Below are positions 22,614 to 31,356 of a stretch of DNA of 64,000 bases, piece after piece. The stretch comes from Selaginella tamariscina. Lineage: Eukaryota > Streptophyta > Lycopodiopsida > Selaginellales > Selaginellaceae. Every line of letters begins with the position of its first letter. Position 1 is the first letter of the stretch. The notes below the pieces were generated by a model that did not search any database, was not told the DNA's origin, and saw only the letters and a list, made by a program, of their open reading frames with translations. The DNA is taken from assembly GCA_003024785.1 (NCBI GenBank), contig PUQB01000115.1, positions 62,001 through 126,000 of the forward strand, given 5' to 3'. Position numbers and translations under genes: made by a program.

Positions 22614-23020
22614 CCGTAGGCCATGTGCGGCGGGATTAATCCCGCCACCCAGGACCTTCACGCGAGCTATGGCAGCGAGATTAATCCCGCCGCACTCCCA
22701 TGCCCTGCGCGAAATCCGACGGGATTAATCCCGCTGCCTAGGCCCTTCAGACAGGCCATTGGCGGCGGGATAAAATACCTCTGAATTCCGTGCAGGGCAT
22801 GCGTAAGCAGCGGGATTAATCCCGCCGTCTAGGCCTAACACATAGGCCATGGCGGCAGGATTAATCCCGCCCACTCTTCGGTTAGCCTCATGGGCGGCGG
22901 ATTAATCTTGCCGCTCATGAGGCTAATCGAATAGCCTACCTGAAGGGCAGCATGATTAATCCCGCCGCTCATGACTTGCATGTAGGGCCTCGCAGCGGGA
23001 TTAATCCGCCGCCGAGCCTC
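22614..23020. repeat. Array of GC-rich palindromes with GGGATTAATCCC core
   Basis: Nine copies, spaced about 40-50 bases apart, of an imperfect palindrome whose consensus is GCGGCGGGATTAATCCCGCC. Clear copies lie near 22627, 22674, 22718, 22761 (degenerate), 22807, 22852, 22894, 22947 and 22992. Spacers also share words such as AGGCCAT and GCAGGGCAT. One unit near 22882-22926 is a longer hairpin with TAGCCTCATG and CATGAGGCTA arms. GC content contrasts sharply with the AT-rich surroundings. It is bounded by element E on the left and element A on the right. Confidence 0.85.
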
Positions 23021-23024
23021 TAAT

Positions 23025-23643
23025 TGTCAAGCCACGATCCAGGAAACAGGAAGAAGCAGGATTCCAAGGACATGAAGGCTTGACTCAGGAACAGGACCGA
23101 GAGCAGGACAGGAACTAGGAATAGGAACAGGACGGATCTAGGAGTAGACAGGATCAGGATAGGATCCGGGAGCAAGACAGGAAAGCACAGGATAGGATCC
23201 GGAGCAAAAGGAACAGGACAGGATCCGGAGCAGGACAGGATCCAGGAACAGGACAGGAAATAGGAGCGAGACAGGAACAGGACAGGAAACAAGACAAGAC
23301 AAGATTGATCGTAGTAAGACTGGTGTTGATAGTAACTGATTGTACAACAATTAGGTCGGAGCTTTTATGCTCACAACTCCAAGAGCTAATCTAGGCATGC
23401 ATGCAAAAGTGGTTGCATGCATGCAAAAGTGATTGCATGCATGCAGAGGCTAAGATGAGTCCACATGTCCCTTATCCTCTAGGCATATCCTGTGGCATAT
23501 CCTGTAACCGAATCCTGTGGAATCCTGGTAGGAATCCTGTAGGAAAATCCTGCAACCCATATCCTGTATCCGGAATCCTGTAGGAAAGTCCTGCAACCCA
23601 TGTCCTGTATCCGGAATCCTGTATTCTGTATCGGGTCGTGACA
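23025..23643 (-). repeat. Element A, 3' LTR
   Basis: Minus strand TGTCACGACCCGATACAG ... GGATCGTGGCTTGACA. The U3 part holds repeats built on CAGGATTCCGGATACAGGA. Next come three CATGCATGCA motifs (23395-23450), a CATAAAAG TATA box, and a U5 rich in TCCTG words. Confidence 0.9.
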
Positions 23644-23654
23644 GCACCTCCTCC

Positions 23655-23876
23655 CTAAAGACGAGTTCCACGAGTCTTGGGACCTGGTTTAGCAGGATAA
23701 TGCCGATGGAAGGCAGCAACCTTGGAAGAAGCATGGAGTAAGTTGGATGCAGGTTCCCAAGTGCGATCAGTAGGCAGGTACCCTTTCCAATCCACCAAGT
23801 ATTGGAGTTGGTGACGATGAAGACGAGAGTCAAGGATGGCTGCGACTTCGTACTCAGGTTCCGTGTCAATGACCAC
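23655..23876 (-). CDS. Element A chromodomain
   Basis: The C-terminal integrase extension reads EPEYEVAAILDSR, LQYLVDWKGYLPTDRTWEP and KVAAFHRHYPAKPGP. The aromatic positions (Y in EYEV, W in DWKGY, W in TWEP) and the overall length fit a chromodomain. In chromoviruses this module directs insertion to particular chromatin marks. It is separated from the integrase frame by a frameshift near 23880. Confidence 0.85.
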   Translation of the reverse strand: MVIDTEPEYEVAAILDSRLHRHQLQYLVDWKGYLPTDRTWEPASNLLHASSKVAAFHRHYPAKPGPKTRGTRL

Positions 23877-23879
23877 AGG

Positions 23880-24949
23880 AGGGGGAGGAGAAGAAACACG
23901 ACCGGAAGAGAAGAAGGATGATACGGCTCCAACAAAGAGGTGTGAAACACAGGATGAAGTTTCACCGTGGATGGTAACTCGAGTCGGAAAGCTACAGGAT
24001 TTACCTCCGCCACGATCCTATAAGGGCCCAATCGTTGAAAATCCAACTTAGAAGAAGGCCTGTTGGTGCGAATGTGTCGACGAAGAAGCCACACGAGATC
24101 ACCAATCTTGTATGCAGGTGCCGGCTGACGGTGAGCATCAGCATGATGCTTGTATCGTTCCTGTGCCTGTTGAAGATGAACCTGGAGATCATCCTGTACC
24201 TGCCGAAGATGCTGAAGACGATCCTGTACTGCAGGAGCGGAAGAAGGAGAAGCGGGAGGAGCAAAGTCAAAACGTGGATGGTGGCCTGTAAGAGCAAAGA
24301 AAGGTGTCTGTCCTGTAGATGCGTGGATGGAGTTGTTGTAGGCAAACTCCGCCATTGGAAGGAGGTCCAACCAGTTGTCCTGCTGGTAACTGATGAAGCA
24401 ACGAAGATACTGTTCTAAGGTCTGAATTGTGCGTTCGGACTGCCCATCGGTTTGTGGGTGATATCCTGAAGAAAGATCCGCTTTGACCTGTAGACTCCGA
24501 AGAAGCTCTCGCCAAAACTTGGACATGAATTGTGGACCTCGATCGGAAACAATGCTCTCAGGAAGACCATGATGTCGGAACACCTCGCGGATCACCAACT
24601 CGGCAGTTGTCTGACCTGTAGCTGTCTTGTTGCAGGGTAGGAAATGAGCCTGCTTGGTGAAACGGTCAACCACCACAAGAACTGCATCAAATCCACGAGA
24701 AGGAGGAAGATCTGTGAGGAAATCCATAGAAATGGATCTCCAAGGAGCAGACGGAACAGGAAGAGGACGAAGAAGACCAGAGGGTGCATGATGAGGCATC
24801 TTCGACCTGCTACAAGTGTCACAACTCCGTACAAACCTCTCCACAAAACCTCGCAACCCAGGCCACCAATAGTTGCGAGTCACCAACCCCACTGTCTTGG
24901 CCACACCAAAATGTCCTGTAGCCGGGGTATCATGACAATCCTGTACCAC
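23880..24949 (-). CDS. Element A integrase
   Basis: The zinc-finger region (HFGVAKT ... [12 protein letters not shown]) is followed by the catalytic core [20 protein letters not shown] (first Asp), [16 protein letters not shown] (second Asp) and [18 protein letters not shown] (Glu). The GPY/F-like segment is [17 protein letters not shown]. The D,D,E residues are all present in one open frame, so this is the best-preserved integrase of the family in the window. Confidence 0.87.
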
Positions 24950-25066
24950 ACGAGTCCTGAAATACCAACAGGAACGTACAGGAGACCTTCCCGGTACAGG
25001 AGTCCATCCTGTATGGTGAACAGGTTGTAGTCTGGACGGGAACTGGAGGAAGAGGAACTTGCAACG

Positions 25067-26600
25067 TCAGGATGAATGTGTGAGAACACATTCTTTGCCA
25101 AGTCGTCTGTAGCCAACTGCGAACGACGTCCTGTAGGAGTGTTGAATTTGCTGGAGCCTGATGAACCTGCAGTGCCGCAAGCCGGAAACGATCAGGACCC
25201 AACAACACTTGCCTTTGACCGTCAAATGCAGGATCGCCCGGGCTTGGTGCAAGGTAAGAGCGCCTAGACAATGCGTCCGCCTTGCCATTCCGAAAGCCGG
25301 GCCTGTAGACGATGACGAAGTCAAAACGTGATAGGAACTCTGCCCACCTAGCCTGTCGCCGACTGAGGACCCGAGCCGTTTGAAAGTACTCCAGGTTCTT
25401 GTGATCCGTAAGAACTTGTACAGGATGTGCAGCACCTTCCAGGAAATGCCGCCACTCCTCAAACGAATCCACAATGGCCTTGAGTTCCTTGTCATGAATC
25501 TCGTAGTTGATCTCCGCCGACAGGAACTTACGAGAGTGAAAGCTACAGGATGAAGCAACTTGTCCTCTCCAACTTGCGATAGGACGGATCCTACTGCAAA
25601 ATCCGAGGCATCTGCTTCAATGAAGAAAGGATGAGAAGGGTCAGGATGTGCTAAAATCGGAGCTGTCGTGAAAACGTCCTTGAGTGTTGTGAACGCGTGT
25701 TCCGCCTTGTCGGACCAAGAGAAAAGTCCTGTGCGCTTGGTGAGTTCTGTGAGTGGAAGTACACGCTTGGAGAAGTCCTGTATGAACCGCCTGTAGAAGT
25801 TTGCAAAGCCAAGGAAACATTGTACATCTCGTACCGACTTGGGCCTCTCCCACTCCACGATGGTCTTCACCTTGTGCATGTCCATGGAAACGCCAGCAGG
25901 AGAGACGATGTAGCCCAAGAACTCCACCGAATCCCTATCGAAAAAACACTTCTCCAACTTCGCGTACAGGCCATGCTCGCGAAGCCGCTCTAAAACTAGT
26001 CGTACATGCTTGTCATGTGCCGCCTGGTCCTTGGAGAAAATCAAGATGTCGTCGAGGTAGATCACCACAAACTGGTCCAAGAAGTCACGGAAAATGTCGT
26101 TCACCATGTGTTGGAATACAGCTGGGGCATTGGTAAGGCCGAAAGGCATTACCGTGTACTCAAAATGTCCATACCTTGTACGAAAGGCAGTCTTCCACTC
26201 ATCGCCGGGACGAATCCGTACAAGGTTGTAGGCTCCTCGTAAGTCGATCTTCGTGAACACCTTTGCCCTCGCAGCCGATCGAGAAGTTCCGGGATCAATG
26301 GCAACGGGTACCGATTCCGAATGGTGACTTGATTCAAACCCCTGTAGTCCACACCAAACGTAAACTCCCATCCTTCTTCTTGACAAAGAAGATAGGAGCT
26401 CCTGCAGGGGACTTTGAGTGACGAATGAAGCCGGATGCCAAGTTGTCCTCGATGTACTGACGAAGAACCTCCAACTCTGTGGGTGACAATGCATAAATCG
26501 GTCCGAATGGTGGAGTCTTTCCTTCCGCAAGATCAATAGGACAGTCGTAGGACCTGTGAACAGGAAGAACTGCAGCCTTGTGCTTGTCAAAAACGTCCTT
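25067..26600 (-). CDS. Element A reverse transcriptase and RNase H
   Basis: The RT reads [36 protein letters not shown], catalytic YLDD at plus-strand 26049-26060, and [13 protein letters not shown]. RNase H follows with [40 protein letters not shown] and [11 protein letters not shown]. The catalytic Asp of EADAS is kept. One frame break lies near 25550, between the two RNase H halves, and another near 26270 in the RT fingers. Confidence 0.85.
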
Positions 26601-27173
26601 AAAGTCGTGGTACTTGGATGGTAGGGAAGAAGGAGGAGAAGGAGAAGGAGAAGGAGAAAAAACAGGGGAGTCGGATACAGGAAAGGTAGAAGAGGACGTA
26701 GGTTACTTGAAAGGCAAAAAGGTGGAAGGGGCAGGATCAGTGGCGAGTTCATGGTAGTGGTAAGAACTCGGAGAGGAGAAGGAGGGAGCTGTGACTGAAA
26801 AAGAGGAAGGATCTTGGGGGATGGAACAGAGCAGGGTAACAGAAAGAAGCAGGATTGGAAAAAACCTGTGTGGTGTTGATGAGTGTACAGGATTGGAAGA
26901 ATCCTGTACAGGAGTCCGTGGTTGCGCAAGAGTGGAAGAAGCCTGCGAATGTGCTGACGAATCAACAGGAGGTGGATCCTGTTGAGGAGGAACCTTCGAC
27001 ACTGATACAGGATTGGAAGAACCCTGTACAGGACACCGCAAACTTACAGGAGTGGGAGAGCCTGCGGATGTGCTGAGGAACTGATGCATGAGGTGAATCC
27101 TGTCGAGGAGGAGTCTTCAACACTGGTACAGGAACAGGCACGGTCAATCCTGTAGCTTGTACTGCCTCAGATA

Positions 27174-27626
27174 CTAAGGATGTATCCTGCACGCAGGAAG
27201 GTACAGGATTGATCCTAGCGTTGGAGAGGAAAACGTGAGCGTCCTAGACCTCCAGTCGATCTGCGGATTTGCAACAACGAACCATGGCATGCCCAAAATG
27301 ATGGGAGTCGACCGAGTCTTGATCAAGTTGAAGGAAATTGAACAGTTGAATGTGCCATACCTGCAGGAGAGAGGTTCGGTAGCATGGGTAACTGCACCAG
27401 AAGCAATTAGACGCCCATCGGCCACCTCTACAGGAACTGCACGCTTCAACTTCACCACCGAAATGCCATGTTGAGTTGCAAACGTGTCATCCATGAAGCA
27501 TGCATTTGCACCAGTGTCTAACAAGGCAAACTCCATGAGCTCTCGATTATTAAGATGAATGTGTACAGGAAACTTAAGTGATGGGATGGTATGAGCAGCA
27601 CCAATGGAGCCTGCACCTACGTCCAA
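27174..27626 (-). CDS. Element A aspartic protease
   Basis: LLDTGANACFMDDTFATQHG contains the retropepsin active-site DTGA, followed by VPVEVADGRLIASGAVTH and IILGMPWFVVANPQIDWR (flap and hydrophobic C-terminal motif). It sits between the CCHC domain and the Pro/Ser-rich linker (about 26500-27170), whose PV-rich peptides are encoded by repeated TCCTGTACAGG words. Confidence 0.85.
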   Translation of the reverse strand: MDVGAGSIGAAHTIPSLKFPVHIHLNNRELMEFALLDTGANACFMDDTFATQHGISVVKLKRAVPVEVADGRLIASGAVTHATEPLSCRYGTFNCSISFNLIKTRSTPIILGMPWFVVANPQIDWRSRTLTFSSPTLGSILYLPACRIHP

Positions 27627-27639
27627 CTTCGCGGCTCCT

Positions 27640-28614
27640 AGACGAAGTGGACATTGGAGTTTTCCGACTGAACTTCAGCTTCGACTTCACGCGTCTTGAA
27701 GTTCCTGGCTTTAATAGGACAATCTGCCACCTTGTGTCCTGCTCCACCACAATACAAGCACAGGTTCTCACTGCGACGACGTTGCTTCTCGCAGCGGAAA
27801 GAGAGCCACGCTTGGATTTCTCAACCTCCATAGGAACTACTCCAGAAGGTGGTGCAGGAACATGTACCACAGCTGCAGGATTGGTTTGCAGGAACTGTTG
27901 ACGGGATCTTTCCTGACGACGCTCGAACAAACGGTTGTCGCAACGAACAGCTTGTTGCATGATCTCCGCTAATGTTTGGGCATCCGGTAACGTAAGGAGA
28001 AGGTCCTTCACGTCGTCCCTCAACCCCAAAACGGAAGTGTTCGATCAATGCAGTCTCGTCCCATGGAATGTTCGTGCAAAGTTGCTGAAATTCGGATGCA
28101 TAGACGGAAGCTGGTCGGGATCCTTGAGTGAGCTTCCGTAACTTCGTGCATGCAGAACGGTACTTATCAGGATCTCCAAAACAGGCTTCAAAGGCAGCCA
28201 CGAAACCTTCAAAGTCTTCCATCAGTGGATCGTCACGCTCCAGCAAGGGGGCAACCCAAGCCCGTGGAGATCCACTTAGTAAGGATGCCAAAAGACCCAC
28301 CTTTTGAGCATCAGTCGAGTAGCGCCGTGGTTGCATACGGATCAAGAGTCGGATCTGATTCAGGAAACCTTGGAAATCGGCACGATTACCACTGAACTTC
28401 TCTGGCATGCTAACCTTCGGCTCCGAAGAAAAGTTTGATGAAGAGGAACCACCGATGCCTGGGAGAGAGCCTGCGCAGCAGCCTTGGAGGATGCATCAGC
28501 AGCTGCATGTGCCGCAGTGGTGGAACCTTGCAGGTCGGTGACCACTTGGCGCAAAGTGGCCAGCTCATGAAGTAGCATTTGGTGCTCGTGTTGAAAATGC
28601 TCAAAATCAGCCAT
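27640..28614 (-). CDS. Element A gag with one CCHC knuckle
   Basis: From ATG at 28614: a coiled-coil-like start (FEHFQHEHQMLLHELATLRQ), an Ala/Ser-rich stretch, then MPEKFSGNRADFQGFLNQIR, KVGLLASLLSGSPRAWVAPL, FEACFGDPDKY and ETALIEHFRFG. This helical capsid pattern, with a single knuckle CLYCGGAGHKVADC (about 27716-27767), is that of Tf1/sushi-type gag rather than the usual plant CRM/Tekay/Reina gag. The same ATG context occurs in B (30373) and D (41344), 93-97 bases after the 5' LTR. Two frameshifts (near 28029 and 28400) interrupt it. Confidence 0.82.
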
Positions 28615-28692
28615 GATCTAGGAAAGAAAAAAGGAGGAAAATGAAGGAAAGGAATCAAGAAAAAGGTAGCTGGAAAACGGAGAACTATGAAG

Positions 28693-28705
28693 CAGTTACT
28701 ATCAA
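28693..28705 (-). promoter_or_regulatory. Element A self-complementary primer-binding site
   Basis: On the minus strand the 5' LTR ends TTGACA, followed by GT and then TTGATAGTAACTG. Its exact reverse complement CAGTTACTATCAA lies in the same LTR (plus-strand 29008-29020), 30 bases past CATAAAAG. No tRNA-like TGG-starting primer site is present. Confidence 0.8.
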
Positions 28706-28707
28706 AC

Positions 28708-29344
28708 TGTCAAGCCACGATCCAGGAAACAGGAAGAGAGCAGGATTCCAAGGACATGAAGGCTTGACTCAGGAACAGGACCGAGAGCAGGACAGGAACA
28801 GGAATAGGAACAGGACGGATCTAGGAGGACAGGATTAGGATAGGATCCGGGAGCAAGACAGGAAAGCACAGGATAGGATCCGGAGCAAAACAGGAACAGG
28901 ACAGGATCCCGGAGCAGGACAGGATCCAGAACAGGACAGGAATAGGAGCGAGACAGGAACAGGACAGGAAACAAGACAAGACAAGATTGATCGTAGTAAG
29001 ACTGGTGTTGATAGTAACTGATTGTACAACAATTAGGTCGGAGCTTTTATGCTCACAACTCCAAGAGCTAATCTAGGCATGCATGCAAAAGTGGTTGCAT
29101 GCATGCAAAAGTGATTGCATGCATGCAGAGGCTAAGATGAGTCCACATGTCCCTTATCCTCTAGGCATATCCTGTGGCATATCCTGTAGGAATATCCTGC
29201 AACCGAATCCTGTGTCCGGAATCCTGGTAGGAGTATCCTGTAGGAAAATCCTGCAACCCATATCCTGTATCCGGAATCCTGTAGGAAAGTCCTGCAACCC
29301 ATGTCCTGTATCCGGAATCCTGTATTCTGTATCGGGTCGTGACA
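28708..29344 (-). repeat. Element A, 5' LTR
   Basis: 637 bp, TGTCACGACCCGATACAG to TTGACA on the minus strand. It contains the CCGGATACAGGA-type U3 array (about 29190-29335), three CATGCATGCA motifs, a CATAAAAG TATA box (about 29045), and the U5 repeats rich in CAGGA on the plus strand. Confidence 0.9.
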
Positions 29345-29698
29345 GCTCATACCATTCCATCACTCAAGTTTCCTGTACACATTTGTCTCAATAATCGAGA
29401 GCTCAAGGAGTTTGCCTTGTTAAACACTAGTGCAAATGCATGCTTCATGGATGACACTTTTGCAACTCAGCATGGCATTCCGATGGTGAAGTTGAAGCGT
29501 GCAGTTCTTGTAGAGGTTGCAGATGGTCGTATGATTGCTTCTGGTGCACTTACCCATGCTATCAGACCTCTCTCTTGCAGTCATGGCGCATTCAACTGTT
29601 CGATTTTCTTCAACTTGACCAAGACTCGGTTGACTCCCATTGTTTTGGGCATGCCATGGTTCGTGGTTACAAATTTTCAGATCGGCTAGAGGTCTAGG
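29345..29698 (+). mobile_element. Element C, left fragment (protease region)
   Basis: Internal chromovirus sequence homologous to B 31386-31738. It reads HTIPSLKFPVHICLNNRELK, then LLNTSANACFMDD, where the protease active-site DTG has become NTS. It ends GTCTAGG, where B is inserted; C resumes at 35924. The 5' LTR and gag of C are missing, replaced by the end of element A without a target duplication. Confidence 0.8.
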
Positions 29699-30275
29699 TG
29701 TCACGACCCGATACAGGATACAGGATACGACATACAGGATTCAGCCTACAGGATATGCGATACAGGATTTCGGCCCGCAGGATATTCTCACAGGATATTC
29801 CCGCAGGATATTCCCGCAGGATATGCCACAGGATATTCCGCAGGATATCTCGCAGGATATGCCATAGGATATCCTATAGGATAAGGATGACAATTTTAGC
29901 TATGACTAGATTAGCTCATGACAGATTAGCTTGGAGTTGTGAGCATAAAAGCTCCGACCTAATTGTTGTACAATCAGTTACTATCAACACCAGTCATTCT
30001 ACGATATTCTTGTTCTTGTCTTGTCTTGTTTTGTCTTCTCTTTGCCTCCTGCTCCTGTCTTGCTCTTGGATCCTCTGTTCCTATCTTGTTCCTGGATCCT
30101 ATCTTGTTCCTGGATCCTATCCTGATCCTGTCCTGCTCCGGATCCGTCCTGTTCCTGGATCCGTCCTGTTCCTATTCCTGTTCCTGTTCCTGTCCTGCTC
30201 TCGGTCCTGTTCCTGAGTCAAGCCTTCCTGTTCCGGAATCCTATTGCTTCCTGGTTCCTGGATCGTGGCTTGACA
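29699..30275 (+). repeat. Element B, 5' LTR
   Basis: The U3 begins with an array of roughly fourteen units built on CAGGATATTCC/CAGGATATGCC (29711-29885). A TATA box CATAAAAG (about 29944) and CAGTTACTATCAA (29975-29987) follow. The U5 consists of TCCTG-rich repeats. A's U3 array has a different unit, so the subfamilies differ mainly in this array. Confidence 0.92.
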
Positions 30276-30277
30276 GT

Positions 30278-30290
30278 TTGATAGTAACTG
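30278..30290 (+). promoter_or_regulatory. Element B self-complementary primer-binding site
   Basis: TTGATAGTAACTG starts two bases after the LTR end and is the exact reverse complement of 29975-29987 in the LTR. The spacing from the TATA box puts that LTR segment at the expected transcript start. Confidence 0.8.
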
Positions 30291-30372
30291 CTTTCATAGC
30301 TCTTCGTTTCCAGCTACTTTTTTTTCCTTGATTCTTTTCCTTCGTTTTTCTCCTTTCTTTCTTTCATAGATC

Positions 30373-31290
30373 ATGGCTGATTTTGAGCACTTTCAACGCG
30401 AGCACCAAATGTTGCTTCATGAGCTGGCCACTTTGCGCCAAGTGGTCACCGATTGCAAGGCTCCACCCATGCGGCACATGCAGCTGCTGATGCATCCTCC
30501 AAGGCTGCTGCGCAGGCTCTCTCTCAGGCATCGGTGGTTCCTTCTTCATCGAACTTTTCTCCGGAGCCGAAGATCAGCATGCCAGAGAAGTTCAGTGGCA
30601 ACCGTGCCGATTTCCAAGGTTTCCTGAATCAGATCCGGCTCTTGATCCGCATGCAACCACGCCGCTACTCGACGGATGCACAAAAGGTTGGCCTTTTGGC
30701 ATCCTTACTAAGTGGATCTCCACGAGCTTGGGTTGCTCCCTTGCTGGAGCGTGACGACCCATTGATGGAAGACTTTGAAGGTTTCGTGGCTGCCTTTGAA
30801 GCCTGTTTTGGAGATCCTGATAAGTACCGTTCTGCATGCACAAGTTACGGAAGGCTCACACAAGGATCCAGACCAGCTTCGTTTATGCATCCGAATTCCA
30901 GCAATTGTGCACGAACATTCCATGGGACGAGACTGCATTGATCGAACACTTTCCGTTTTGGGCTGAGGGATGACGTGAAGGACCTTCTCCTTACGTTACC
31001 GGATGCTCAAACGTTAGCGGAGATCATGCAACAGGCCGTTCGCTGCGACAACCGTTTGTTCGAGCGCCGTCAGGAAAAATTCCGTCAGCAGTTCCTGCCA
31101 ACAATCCTGTAGCCGTAGCACATGTTCCTACGACACCTTCTGGAGCAGTTCCTATGGAGGTTAACAAATCCAAGCGTGGCCCACTTTCAACTGCTGAGAA
31201 GCAACGTCGTCGGGATGAGAACCTATGCTTGTATTGTGGTGCAAGGACACAAGGTGGCGGAATGTCCTAATAAAGCCAGAAGTTCAAGAC
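30373..31290 (+). pseudogene. Element B gag
   Basis: Starts MADFEHFQREHQMLLHELAT at 30373 and continues through MPEKFSGNRADFQGFLNQIR, SLLSGSPRAWVAPLLERDD and FEACFGDPDKYR to a damaged CCHC region near 31219-31268. Frame breaks lie near 30450, 30850, 30950 and 31100. It is homologous throughout to A's gag. Confidence 0.8.
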
Positions 31291-31356
31291 GCGTGAAGCC
31301 GAAGCTGAAGTTCAGTCGGAAAACTTCAATGTCCACTTCGTCTAGGAGCCGCGAAG

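Larger units (their letters stand above)
23025..29344 (-). mobile_element. Element A: chromodomain gypsy retrotransposon (chromovirus), young copy
   Basis: Minus-strand element with nearly identical LTRs (23025-23643 and 28708-29344). Internal order is gag, CCHC, protease, Pro-rich linker, RT, RNase H, integrase, chromodomain and polypurine tract (GGGAGGAGGTGC) abutting the 3' LTR. The gag and pol motifs belong with the Tf1/sushi-type chromoviruses (see gag entry). The primer site is complementary to the element's own LTR. No target-site duplication is visible: the left flank is CTAAT, and the right flank is an internal piece of element C. LTRs differ mainly by short indels, so insertion was recent. 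Confidence 0.92.

Noticed and set aside
24035..26242. Plus-strand open frames across element A
   Set aside because: They are antisense shadows of the minus-strand pol. The RT, RNase H and integrase motifs are all on the minus strand.
29709..29885. CRISPR-like regularly spaced repeats
   Set aside because: Units are contiguous CAGGATA minisatellites inside an LTR of a plant element, without unique spacers or cas genes.
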